From the NCBI GenBank assembly GCA_963921825.1, contig OY997588.1:125829203-125893202 (forward strand): a DNA stretch of 64,000 nucleotides, given 5' to 3'. Shown one piece after another: positions 12,273-23,625 of the stretch (the stretch's first letter is position 1; every line of letters starts with the position of its first letter). The stretch comes from Erodium maritimum. Taxonomy: Eukaryota; Streptophyta; Magnoliopsida; Geraniales; Geraniaceae. The notes beneath the pieces were generated by a model. That model saw nothing but the letters and a program-made list of their open reading frames with translations. It made no database searches and was not told the DNA's origin. Position numbers and translations under genes: made by a program.

Positions 12273-12292
12273 TTTTACCTACAACTACCTGG

Positions 12293-12926
12293 CTGTAAGA
12301 TCAGCAGGGAGAAGCAATTTTAGAAAGAAAAATCATCATTTCACAAATATAGAATTTATAAAGGAAAAGCAAGCAGCTAAAGACCTAGGCTACAACTCAA
12401 ATATTGATTAATCAAACATAAAGTTAACCTATATTCATAAACTTGAACAAATCGTAAGAGTCATCAATCAAAATATCAAGAGAACAACCTGGCAGCCTGT
12501 ACATACACAATTGAATACCGATCAAGGATGGTGCATTATCAGCTAAAAGTGTCTCAGTGTCTAAGAAACAATACATGATAAAAACAAGTTCGAGATAGAG
12601 ATAGAGATATCAGACATGACTCGTAGCAATAAGAACACCAGAATGAAATTGAGGACTGAAACCAAATGAGATCACCCGAATGCAGACAAAATAAGAACAT
12701 TTGTGCCCAGAAAACAGACAAATCCAGAAGCCGCCAACCAAAATCACAGTGAAACAATCTCGATTCAGAACACCAAAACATGAAATTCGCATCAAATTGG
12801 CCATACCCAGAACAGAAAAACACAAAATTGAACTGCCCATGGGAAACCAACACACCAAGCCAGCGAGAAGCAACTCATTATCAGCGAACAAGAAAGACCC
12901 ATATGCCAAAACACAGAAAAAGATAC
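12293..12926 (-). other. UGD: 5'UTR intron of UGD
   Basis: On the minus strand a good donor (CCAGAG then GTATCT) lies at 12926 and a good acceptor (GATCTTACAG) at 12293, 20 bases before the start codon. Plant UGD genes commonly have a single intron just 5' of the ATG. The first exon would run from about 13055 to 12927. The frames found here are shadows. Confidence 0.75.
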
Positions 12927-13083
12927 CTCTGGTTGTTGCTGAAGATATGGGGAAATGATGGTATAGATAGATCTGATGATGATACAGAGAAGGAAGAAGA
13001 AGCCAAGTCTACAGAGTAAGAGGAGGAAGAGCTTCTTCTGGCGAAGAATATGGAGATCTGGGAGCATTAATCAATCATCTGTG

Positions 13084-13089
13084 TATATA
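13084..13089 (-). promoter_or_regulatory. UGD: TATA box of UGD
   Basis: The minus strand reads CCTATATACAC here, about 155 bases upstream of the inferred splice donor. It places transcription start near 13055. Confidence 0.6.
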
Positions 13090-13094
13090 GGGTT

Positions 13095-15686
13095 CTAAGG
13101 TAATAACCACCATCGGTTGCCATTTGTACATAAAACCGGTTTTCAATTTCAAATATTATATACCCAAGTAACCCAACCGCTTTTGAAATTAATTTTTTAT
13201 TTTCTTTTTGAATTATCGGCCTTTTAAATCTTATAATTTTCAAATTATTGAGTTGGATAAAAGCATAGACACTCAAGTCTAAAGAACCCTGGTAAAGACT
13301 GATGTATTCTCTGTTAAAAAATTTATTCAAGTACTGTAAAAATAATTTTTACTACGAGTACATATAGTTATTGTAGTTGTAAACTTGATCGACTTCATCT
13401 GTCTAGATCAGTATAGTTGAAATCTTCAGTGCTCAAACTTGTTTTGCTGCATAAGTCTAGTTTTGACGAAGCTTAAGGGGAATGTTGGGCGATAATCGTT
13501 TTGCTATATCACATCTTCAACGGAAAAATAGTCTACTTCAACGACGAATTTATATTATCGTTAAAAAATGGTACAAACACGGACGCCACACCTATAGAGG
13601 AAAGTTAGGGGGAGCAATTGGGAGTGATATAGGACAATTCTCCAACATATTATCCTACATCTTTTCTTATGCTTTATATCTCCTGGCGAGACTATTTAGC
13701 AGAATTCGTTTGGGAGGTGGGTCTTCGATGGAGGGTATAACTCAGTCATCCTGAAAGCCATCTTTTTCAACTAATCCTTTAGACCATGGACGTGTTAGGA
13801 TTTTCCCCTAGCCTAAGCCTTCCACCCCTTCTCCTTTCTAGGTCTCAAGGCGGGTGAATGGCTCACTAATGACTCATCCATTTTCTAGTGCTACGTTGTT
13901 AGGTGTCCCTCATATTTTCTCATGGTAATAGTGGAAGGGGGTGGTTAAGGGAGGCAAGGACGTGGGATATAGAGGAAGAGGCATATGGTGCTCTTCCGGT
14001 AGGCTCATACGCTGCTCTTGGCCCTCATTTGTCAGATCATGGATTTTGTTGAGAGGGGTCGCCACCTCACCTTGGTCCCCTACTTCCTCACCTAGGCCGA
14101 GGTCTTCCACCTCACACATTGAAGCCCTCCCTTTAACAGCCATCTTATTCAAATCATCAAGTACCAAATTTTTCCATCCCATACGAAATCTAGAAAGGCT
14201 TGGAATATCGACAATACAACCCCTCTCATGAGAAACGTCGGTGGTGGTACTTGATTCGCCTAGATTCGCTCAAAGCACGAAGGAAGTAGTGATGATTATG
14301 CATCTCAGTCCGTCCGGAGGAGGCCCTTCACGCTTGGTCCTAATGGGACCTTCAGATAGACCATGTAGTGCTGACGTGACCTAACCGCCCACATTGGAGG
14401 AAAAAACCAGCATCCTCTCGTATTAAAGGTTAACCCTAACCAGATTCGGGTATTCTCGATTAGAAAGCGGCTAGGACCATTCAACTACATCCGCACCCTC
14501 AAAAACGCGCCCCAACCTTTCCTTTATGGGCATGCACCTCAGAGCCCAAGGAAAATGCAAAAAATGTCCACATCTAGGACGTCCATGTCTATACTGGGAT
14601 GTTGAATGCATGAACTCCAATATGCATGAGCTCCTCCGATTGTATGCAGGGGTGGAGGTTTGTCATGAGAAATAAGGACCTTTGGAACGTTCAAGGTTCC
14701 TTACTCTAAATCCCATCTTTCTTCCCGAGAAAGGGAAAAAAAACATAGTCATCAAGGGGGTGAGCCATCAGGCTCGACGTCTTTCAAGTGCCTTCCTAGA
14801 TCTCACACATCAACTTCGGATTGCAGGTCTTCAAAGAGAAGAAGCAACCTGTTTGCACATATCTGTAGCGTGTACCATCTATCTTCTAAACTATCGCTGC
14901 GAGCACAACTATGATAGCGTCACCGATGTCCCTAATAGAATAGGCGAGAGTCCCGTCGTTTGCGGTTGATGGGCGGAAGATTCAATTCGTGGACCCGGGT
15001 GAAATTGGGGACTCGACTGACCTTGGTAAGAATGGGGAGACGACTATCGAGGCACAATGCGAGGCGAATTGGGGGATGTGTATGGGAGGCTCTGGGAGGA
15101 AGCTGAGTGTTGGGTTGACAAAGGCTGGAATGACAGCGATGGATAGGGAAAATGTGGAATTTGTATCAACGATGGACCGGAATTGGTTCGCCAAGGAGAT
15201 TGGGACAGGACTGGGGATACGGTTGTATGGGTAGAAGGAGAGGAGCGCCATAAGACTGGGAGGTGGTGGCGGACCAAGGCCCGGAGTGACGGATGCATCG
15301 CTAACGGCGATGAAACTCTAACAGAGGGCATTTTGACGGTGTACATAGTCACCAGATGTCCTTGTTTGTCTAGTACATTTGGAAAATTAATGAAATATTT
15401 CTTATGCTTTAAAAAATTAATTATTCTGAAATTCCTGATTTTGTTTCTGCTTTCCATGTTATTATAACTACTAACTCATGGTAAACAAGACTTCTTGTAG
15501 AATCAGTAGAGAGAGGCAGATTGATATAATTATCACCAAAATTTTTTTTTACTCATGTCTGTTAAAACATAATCTGTATACTACATATACAGATGATACA
15601 TGAATAACGAGAGATACTTCCAATCCAAACCAATTCTCTTGTCTTCAGATAATGCTGTCTATTCAAAAATGCTAATGCTAGCTACT
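13095..15686. other. No gene recognised
   Basis: 13095-13460 is AT-rich promoter flank. 13780-15340 has higher GC and several 80-137 codon frames on both strands without any motif that I know. Its composition resembles the decayed LINE ORF1 relics at 17-19 kb and 22 kb. Near 15385-15415 an ATATTTCTTATGCTTTAAAAAA stretch looks like a non-LTR tail, but I found no matching flanking duplication. Confidence 0.35.
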
Positions 15687-16735
15687 TCATCTTCTCTTGA
15701 AGTCTTTTTTCTTGTCAGAACCTCTTCTCTTCACAATTTTGCATACCACAAAGCTTTCCATCTGCCACATAAGCCAATTTCATAATATTAGGCACGCTTC
15801 AATCAGGAAATATAAATTAATCACGTGTGCAGTTAAAACTAGAAATTGTGAGTTAAATAGATGGAAAAAAAAACAAATCCTTACCTTTGTTCTAAGAGCT
15901 TCAGGAATAATCTGGGGATTAATCCTATACTCTTGCATAATCCAATGAGTTTTTTCTGCTCCATGTTTCCTTCCTCCATAGAATATATATGTTCTTTTAA
16001 ATCCTACCGCCAATCCTCCCACCAAAACGTCATCATCATTACCACGGGATCTCCAGTAACCCGTCTTAGTAGCGAGCGTAGGAACTTCTCGTTGCACATA
16101 AGCTGCTTCGTTGAGTGTGAAAAGGTAGATCTCGTTATTTAAAAATCGTCTGGATTTGCCTGCAAATTGCATAATTAAGTGTCAATTTTTCATATATATA
16201 GTGAATCAGAGCTTGATAATGATGTGAAACATTAAAATATCATACATAAAGACGGACACGGACCTATGGGGAGCTCATCTGGGTCATACATGTAAAGGTT
16301 TTGGATCTGTTTGATGGTGCTGTGAGGCAGAGAGGCACCCAATACATAATTTCCAAGGTAGTGCAAGACTAAATCTTCTTCTCTGGGGGTGAATTTGTAA
16401 CCCGGTGGTATCTCAAAATCACTTGTTCCCAACGGGTCGTTGTTTACAGATGGGAATCGAAAGAACTCTAATTCTCCTTGTTGTGCCGATGGAAACTCAA
16501 GGTGTAGCCTAAGCGCTGAAGAATCGGCCAAGATGGTATTAATAGTTATATTACCATCTACTTCGTCGTCGTCTTCATCTTCTCTGTCTCTAGAGAAAGG
16601 GATAGAGATCCAATCTACTCTGAATGTATGGTCGTCGTTTAAATCGAGTCTTTCTAGCTCGTCTTCTCTGAATATGGAGCACACAAGGAATAAGCAGCAG
16701 AGTATAAAATTGCTCTGAGCCAACGCCATGTCCAT
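15687..16735 (-). CDS. NAC-domain protein with the NAC domain at the C-terminus (3 exons)
   Basis: The exons are 16735-16264, 16159-15885 and 15761-15687. Introns have GT-AG ends (donors GGTCCG and GGTAAGG, acceptors TTTGCAG and GTGGCAG) and phases 1 and 0. The product is 273 residues. I chose the ATG at 16735 because the longer frame begins with GTG and runs through the TATA box. Residues 4-22 (ALAQSNFILCCLFLVCSIF) form a hydrophobic, signal-like segment. Residues 48-60 are very acidic. The NAC domain starts at about 107 (IPPGYKFTPREEDLVLHYL, subdomain A) and continues with YMYDPDELP (B), KTGYWRSRG (C), GFKRTYIFYGGRKHGAEKTHWIMQEYRI (C/D) and SFVVCKIVKRRG (E). It then stops after a basic tail. 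The introns sit where NAC genes usually have them. The canonical order is N-terminal NAC domain followed by a long activation region; here that region is absent and an N-terminal extension is present. The aromatic EWYFF block of subdomain C is missing or divergent. DNA binding and localisation are uncertain. Confidence 0.82.
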
Positions 16736-16791
16736 GTCCGATTGCTTGGGGAGAAAGAAGTTGGTGGGTTGAGCTAAAGAGAGTGGTGTGG

Positions 16792-16799
16792 TTTTTATA
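16792..16799 (-). promoter_or_regulatory. TATA box of the NAC gene
   Basis: The minus strand reads CCTATAAAAACC, a strong plant TATA box 57 bases upstream of the ATG at 16735. Initiation about 30 bases downstream (near 16762) excludes any start upstream of 16735 and so decides the start codon. Confidence 0.75.
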
Positions 16800-16809
16800 G
16801 GCACGAGGT

Positions 16810-17427
16810 TTGAGTTGGATCTGTATGATGTTACTAAATGTTAAAGTCCTATGATGTTTCCTTTTACTTACGTTTTTTGAAAAGGAAGTCTTCAACCTTT
16901 GGAAATATGCCAACTACACAATACTCGAAGCCGCCTTTACCGCTCCCTGCTTTTGCGCATGTCCGATAAATTCGTCTTTTTTCAATGCAACACTTACTGC
17001 TACTTATGTGTGTAATCATTCAATAATCATCAATCTCTTATTTTTTCTGATTAGAACGAGGATTTTTTTAGAAATTTAATTAACCTGTAAGTCTTAATTT
17101 CTCTTCAGCTAAGTGGTTTATCAGGGATATATTTTCTATCAGTTGTAGGTGCACTGTGATTTATATTTCATGTTTTCAATTAAGTTATATTTCAAATCAA
17201 TATCTATTTTGATGAATAATTTGAATAGTACAACTTTATTGGAATTTGTGTCAAATATAAATCCTTCTGCTGGTATATTTGTGTCTTCTTCCCTCACAAA
17301 CATAATCAAACTTACATATTTTGCCAAGGCATAAGATTTCCTTATATATAAAAATTTTAATTTTAATTTTAAATGTTTTCAGAGGCTAAATTTATTTTGA
17401 ATTTTATATGTTTATAAATTTAATTAC
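16810..17427. other. AT-rich intergenic DNA
   Basis: I see no coding frame, terminal repeat or RNA signal. Upstream promoter elements of the NAC gene may lie in the first part. Confidence 0.4.
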
Positions 17428-19300
17428 CTTTTTAGAATAAGAAATAGCTTTCATTCACTATAAGAGAAAGACATTACAACAGTTAGTATCCTTAAAAGGA
17501 AAGTAATCCAATAACTCTCATAAACGAACCGTTCCAACAAGACCCGGTTATAGCACTCGTAACTTATACAGAAAAGTAATTTAAAGGTAAAACAGAAAAG
17601 TAATCCAAAACTAAAATAGAAAGTAAAATCAAAAGATGTCATCTGTCAAGAACAGCTTTAGGTGAGGCTTAAACGCTGTTTGGTCCTTGTTTTTCAAAGA
17701 CTCATTTTAATGAAACCACCGAACTTGAATCTGGTGATATGGTTGGGAGGAATGACTCGTATCAAGGACTTTTCCTGGAGTAGGTCACTGGAGCCATGGA
17801 TGCAATTCATTCCTCCTGACGGGGCTGTTTCCCATCCCTCACATGATCCTATCACGGCTCTCCTGTTGTGTGCCTCTTCTGACCCAGGGCCCTGCATCCC
17901 TAAACACCTAGAGAGGCTTATCCATGAACACCTAGACAGGCTTATCTCTAAACACCCATGAAGGCCTATCGTAAAATAACCGGGATCCCGAGGGTAAGGT
18001 ACCATCCTCAAGCGGACCTGAGACCACAGACTCGGGTTAGGTACCAAGTTCGGGGTTATGATGGGCTCCTTCCCCTTAGACGACCCGACCTTAGGTACCA
18101 AGCCCGAGGTCAATGGTGCGAACCCAAGCAGTGTGGGAAGTGGTTCCCGTCCCTAATCTATAGCGTACGGTCAGTCCTCATTCGTCGTCTTGAACTCTAG
18201 AATCAAGTCATCAAAATGAGGCACCCGCGGAAACTCCAACTCGCAGTCCCGAACCATATGGCCAATCCTGCCACAATTGAAACAGAAGGCAGGAAGTTTG
18301 GCATACGTTAAGGTAACTCGGACCGGTTCTTGATACTCTTCGAACCGCATGATCATGGTTCGCCGGAGAGACCGGTGAACATCCATCAAAAAACGGACCC
18401 TCATTGTACCACCCTAGCACATTCCACAATGATCACGCGGGGTCTCCACATGCTCTCTCAAGGTTGTCCCTATGATCTCCCTGGTAGCCCTTGTCTGGAC
18501 GAGGGGAATTATCCTCCTAGCGTGCACCCATAGTTGGATGCGATCAAGGCGAGGCAGGTCCCGGGACATTAAGTCCTCTATCTCCCCGGGCAGGAGAGGG
18601 TGGTCGTGGAAGCACCACAGTTCATTATGGCGTACCCAGACCTAGGCCTATAGGGACACAAAGTAAAAGGAAAATGTCCCTGGTCGAGGTCCTTGACCAC
18701 CACCCCAACTCCTGCACGCCCTCATGCTTAGGTAATGATGGACAACAACACTTCCTTCTGGTAAGGGTTAAGAGAGGCCAATCAACCCACCATGCATAAG
18801 CAAAGATGCGCCAGGATTTGGGGATCCGACAAGGTGTAGGGCACCACGACCTCCATTTCCCCTTCCTCGGTGCGGCAGAAAGCAAAAAGTTGGCTTGAAG
18901 GTCTCTCAATGGTGATTGTGAAGTAGGAGGAGCCGGAACCCTAGCTTGGGAGATCATCGGTGGTACCATCGGTTTGGAGGACGGAACCCTAGTGAGGGAA
19001 GGCATCTCTAACATCAGGACAGGAGTCTCCGACGAAAGCAAGAGGATTGACGATGTTGTATTTATCACCTTGGTCGGTCGACCCCTCTTAAGCTTGGATG
19101 GTGGAGCCATCGGCGTGATCTCCTCTGACGAGAAAACCACCACAAGATGAATCTGAATCGGCGGAGGTTGCAAAAAGGCCGAAGAGGGAAGCGGCAACAT
19201 CGCCGAGACAGGAGCCTCTGCAAGGAGGGACTTCAGTCGTCTATTTCTTCTCCCTTTCACCGTTTTGGCGGAACCCTGGATGGGTTTTGGACTTGAAGTC
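17428..19300 (-). pseudogene. LINE ORF1-type relic with DUF4283-like and CCHC zinc-knuckle parts
   Basis: At 18171-18404 the minus strand keeps YAKLPAFCFNCGRIGHMVRDC, a zf-CCHC_4 knuckle (C-x2-C-x4-H-x4-C). Upstream on the same strand (18410-18660) another frame gives the part that normally precedes it (IPLVQTRATREIIGTTL, an IG..LG motif). A stop and at least one frame change separate the pieces. A 211-codon minus frame at 18625-19260 is proline and serine rich with AYAWWVDWP and probably holds the decayed N-terminal half. The minus strand ends near 17430 in a TTATTCTAAAAAGG stretch that could be the retroelement tail. ORF2 (endonuclease and reverse transcriptase) is not present. It is a dead non-LTR element or host-gene-like relic. 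Confidence 0.65.
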
Positions 19301-19892
19301 CTGCTAAAAGTAGTGCCTTAACACTGCATAATGGGGGAGAGGCGAACGAATCCAGACTCAACATCAGTTGTATTGAGAGGATATACGTGTTTCAAGGTTC
19401 CTTCTCGGGAAAGTCTCTGAATCTCTGCTCACTATTCATTGATCCTGCAAAGAAAAAATCAGATCAAATAAAAAAGACCCAATCGATTAGCCTGATCCAA
19501 AATCGAGAAAGGGGTCGAGGAGGGTGCCACGGTGGAGGCCAAGAAGATGGACGCGCCTGCGGAGGCTTCATAGATGGCGGGGGTTTCTCAAGAGAGATGA
19601 TCTGATACAGTTTGTTCCAATCCAAGTTGAATCTGCAGTTGGTCTAGAAAACGGGGGTGCATCGAATTTGTACGCTTTTCGCATGCATCAGTGGAGGCCA
19701 AAGAAGGAGGGACATCAATAGAGGTGCCTATGTTGGTTTTAGATTCGGCGGTGGGTGCACATATGAGATGATCCGATACAGGGAGATCAAGGGGTTTCGA
19801 GGCGGCGAAGTCGATGGATACTAAGGTGAGTCAGACATCCACCACCGGAGTTGCAGATAGGGACCGAATAAGATCAGGGGACATGTTGTTGG

Positions 19893-20497
19893 TGTTGGAG
19901 GAAAAGCTTAAGGTATTCCTAGTAGAATTAGTAATCTATTCTTCTTGGAGGAAAAGCTTACACTAATCAATTCCTAGTAGAATTAGTAATACATTCTTGT
20001 TGGAGGGAAAGCTTAAACTAATCAATTCCTAGTAGAATTAGTAATCCATTCCTAGTAGGATTACAAATCTACCTATCCCCAAGCTAGGCTATAAATACAT
20101 GCACATAGAGCTCAGTTGATTAAATTGAAGACTTGTTCTCCTCACAACTCTCTATGTCGTATATGTATTCATACAATACCACGTGACCCCCTTTTTCTTC
20201 TACTCGAGTTCTTGGGTACGTTTCTGCAAGTTCCACATTCAGGACCGTGAGTGGGCACGTGCCTGAATCAGAAGTTGTGATAACTCGGGGAGCATACCGA
20301 CCTGTTCGCCACCTCGGACGCGTCGGACTAATTTGCTTCAAGTCAGTGGCTTCCATACCACGCCACAACTTTCCTGTTATTTGTGTTCTTCCTCACTCGG
20401 GTGTGTTCGTTCTATACTATATCTTTTATTGATTGTTTCATGTTGCTTGTTTGCCTGATGTGTGCTTTACATCTAGAGTATCAAAATTATTCCTACA
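19893..20497 (+). mobile_element. Solo LTR, 605 bp, with perfect 5-bp TSD
   Basis: The unit begins TGTTGGAGG and ends ATTCCTACA, with GTTGG on both sides (19888-19892 and 20498-20502). A TATA box (CTATAAATAC, about 20089) sits in the first third, as in an LTR promoter, and fixes sense as plus. Alternatively, GTTGGTGGCGAGAGGGAGCC after the end could be read as a primer-binding region, making this a 5' LTR whose interior is lost. I favour a solo LTR because of the duplication. Confidence 0.7.
19898..20066. repeat. Tandem repeat in the 605-bp LTR, about 3 units
   Basis: Units of about 60 bp are built on GGAAAAGCTT, then AATCAATTCCTAGTAG and AATTAGTAAT.CATTC. They lie in the putative U3 region upstream of the TATA box, a usual place for repeated enhancer-like units. 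Confidence 0.75.
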
Positions 20498-20954
20498 GTT
20501 GGTGGCGAGAGGGAGCCAACATTACGATAACAAGAGGCGGTTCGAAAAAAGCGTTAGGAGAAAAAATCCTAGAATTCATAGGAAAATCCTAACAGAACAC
20601 ACGGGAGATGTTGGTCTATAAGACTGTAGAAGTTTATTTTGATATAAACATACAAATTTTATTATAAAAACTAGATATAAACTCCGGCTGGATTCATTTG
20701 TTAATTTCCTACTGTATCATACTTCATAGTTTATAGTAATATCTTATTTCTTAATTTATGGTGATTGATGATTTGGTCAATCACACCAAATCCTTCCAAT
20801 TATGTTATGCCTCAGTTAGATTCTGTAATTAATGTTTTGTACTCTGTCAAGGTAGATTCTGTGCTTAATGATTATATTCTCCAAACTATTTGACCAAACA
20901 GTTCGTATAAATAGGAAACAGGCTGATAGTAACGTTATAAAATACTATTTCCTA

Positions 20955-21404
20955 GAGTAATTTTCACCTTAATATTTTAACTATTCAATTTTTTCACATC
21001 AATACCCTAACTATATTTAGTGGCAACTTAATATCTTAGAATTGGATTTTTGTTTCATTTTCATACCTACCGTCAACTTTCCATCCAAGACACTTAAAAG
21101 GTCCAAAATACCCCTCACTAACATTCAAATTTTCAAAAGCAAGCCATTGGTTTTCAAAATTTCTTTAAAAAAATCAGTTTTTAATGTCACAAAAATGCAT
21201 TCTAGGGTAGTGAGGTGCCATAAAAAATGCATTCCAGGGTATGAAAGTGAAAAAAAAATACATTATAGGGTAGTGAGGTGCCACAAAAAAAGTTAGGGTA
21301 TGATAGTGAAAAAATGCATTCTAGGGTATTGAGGTGCCACTAAAAATAGTTAGGGTATTGAGGTAAAAAAATTAATATTAAGGGTATTGAGGTGAAAATT
21401 ACCC
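20955..21404. mobile_element. Mutator-type MITE, 450 bp, long TIRs, 9-bp TSD
   Basis: The left end (GAGTAATTTTCACC) and the right end (GGTGAAAATTACCC) start terminal inverted repeats traceable for about 90 bp (left CCCTAACTATATTTAGTGGCA against right TGCCACTAAAAATAGTTAGGG). They are flanked by TATTTCCTA (20946-20954) and TATTTCTTA (21405-21413). A 9-bp duplication and long TIRs indicate the Mutator superfamily. The interior consists of repeats of TAGGGTA(G/T)TGAGGTGCCA. It has no coding capacity. Confidence 0.8.
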
Positions 21405-21999
21405 TATTTCTTAAACTATTTGAGTCGCTTTGTTCCGCGGTTCTTAGAGCTTTAGCGTGTAGGGTGTAAGAAATAACGACCGTATAACAAGATTGAATTT
21501 AGAAAAGACTTATCGGATTTGAGATTTCAAGTTGTGGCGTGGTGTGGAGACCATTGACTTGAAAATAATTTGTCTGATGGATCTCGGTGGCGATCAATAA
21601 TCGGTTGCTCCCCAAGGTTAACAGAACTGCTAACTCAATTCGTTCCCACTAACGGATAGAGTCATGGAACTTACATAACCATATCCAGAAACAACGATAA
21701 TTTAGAGAAGATAATGTTTTTCTTGATGTTGAATAAAGGAGTAGAGATGTATAATTACAGGAGAAGATAAAGGATATACAAGCCAAAAATAGCGAAGAAG
21801 TGACTCCAAGTTTGCAGTCATTAAGCACAAACTTAGGAGGATCAAACAATAAGGCTTTATAACCATTATTTCCAACATAGGGTTTCGCTTTTTTGGGTTC
21901 CAAAAGGTGCAAAAGGCGGTGTTGGCTTTTGTTCGGTAGTTTGGTCGTTGTGGTTTCATCTGTGGTGCTTATAGAAGGACGAGAGAAGGTACGGCAACA

Positions 22000-22690
22000 T
22001 ACAAGATATCAGGGTTGGATGACCTGGAGGATGTCTTTGGTGATTTCAATATAGAAGGTGAAGACGACGAGGTTTTTATACATGAGGAGGACTTGAATCA
22101 AGAGGGAGATAAAGTGAGGTTTGTAGTGACAAGAAAAGTTTGTGCGAGAGAGGGGTTAATCCGATCATATTTGCAGAAGTGATGAGAAAAACATGGAACG
22201 TTAAAGGATTATCACTGAAACCTTAGCCCTAGACTTGTTTGGTATTTTTTTCTCTTCAGAGAAGTCAAAAAGGATAATTCTGGAGATGGAACCGTGGTGC
22301 TTTAGCAAATCCCTAATACTCTTGAAAGAGTTCGAGCATGATGAGAACACTAAGCAATTGACCTTTACTGAGACATCATTATAGGTGTAAGCGTCTAACC
22401 TTCCATTCAAGGAAATGACAAAGAAGTCAGAGAATACATAGGAAATAAGTTGGTCCAATTGCTAACAGTTGAATGCACGGAGGAAGGGAGATCATGAAAT
22501 GATAATATTTGTATATGTGTGCGTTGGGATGTTTCGAAACATTTGAGACGCAGAATCAAAGTTTACTTGAGTGATAACATGGTGCTTACTTGGGCTCATC
22601 TACGATATGAACGGTTATCGGATCCTTGTTTCAGTTTTGAAGGTTGAGTCACACGGAGAAGGAATGTGAACCTGAAGGAGTGTATTCATG
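22000..22690 (+). pseudogene. LINE ORF1-type relic: DUF4283 then CCHC knuckle
   Basis: Plus-strand frames give an acidic leader (DLEDVFGDFNIEGEDDEVFI), then SEKSKRIILEMEPWCFSK and LILLKEFEHD, the core of DUF4283. They continue with PFKEMTKKVREYIGNKL and YERLSDPCFSFEG, then after a frameshift HTEKECEPEG, the zf-CCHC_4 region with one Cys and the GH pair damaged. Several stops and frameshifts break it. It is the same protein class as the minus-strand relic at 17.4-19.3 kb. Confidence 0.7.
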
Positions 22691-23625
22691 TTAGTCTTAG
22701 TGCCCGTAGTTCAATCGTAAATATCCAAATGTATATATCATCGTTAGAAATAAAATTAAAGCGGCTTTATATTACTTATGTGTTGGAGTAATATATCAAT
22801 GAGTGTTCAGATCTATGCCCATCATGCGAAGTAGAACCATAGATCAGTTTAGATCACACTCGATGGGTCCTCAGTCAACAAAGCTTCACTGGGAGCGACT
22901 AGTATGAAAGATAACTCTCTATGGCTTCCGTTCTATTTAGTTATTGGAATGGGATTCTGGAGTCTAATTACAGATATCACGTGGGACATGATATTGGACG
23001 ACCCGACCTGAATATGTTCCATAGATCTAGTCATGAACATATTCAGTGTCGTAGCTTGTCATGTATCCTTAGACCAAAGAGTCTTTGTGATCGCTATGCA
23101 GTAAACAACTGAGTTTGACCTGAGCCTAACGTTTTCCGTAACAAGGCTTCCATAAAGGCCAGGATTGGCTTGGGGACGGACTGTATGAGTGGCACGAAAG
23201 ACGGATAAGGGATCTATCCCTCATACTACGGTATGTGAAAGATATCGGTTCTCGACCGCTTGATCGAGAGTGACTGAAAGAATATGATGGTCATGCACAT
23301 GATATTGGGTATCATATATTCAGCTATCTCACATATCAAGGAACAATGATTGAGAATAATAACGATGACGACTCTATGCCTTATCTCAATCAGGATATCG
23401 GTGATAAAAGGATGGTGACATAGATGATAGAAAGGTTAAAATCGACATGGTCTATTCATTATGTAGTGTCAGGAAATACTAAAGTCTCGTTAGCTTCCAC
23501 TTATGTAGGATCAAGTAAAATGAGATTTTACGTTGATCTAGTGACATGCATAAACCTAAGGATCACACCGGAGGATGAAACTCATTAACACACTTATGGA
23601 GAATGGCCAAGAGGGAAGTAATGTC
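22691..23625. other. Unclassified retroelement-like sequence
   Basis: No frame above 63 codons appears. The texture (repeated TCTAGT, ATGTTCCATAGATC, GATATTGG) resembles decayed LTR-retrotransposon untranslated sequence. The composite element at 23631 was inserted into this DNA, which resumes at 30421. Confidence 0.35.
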
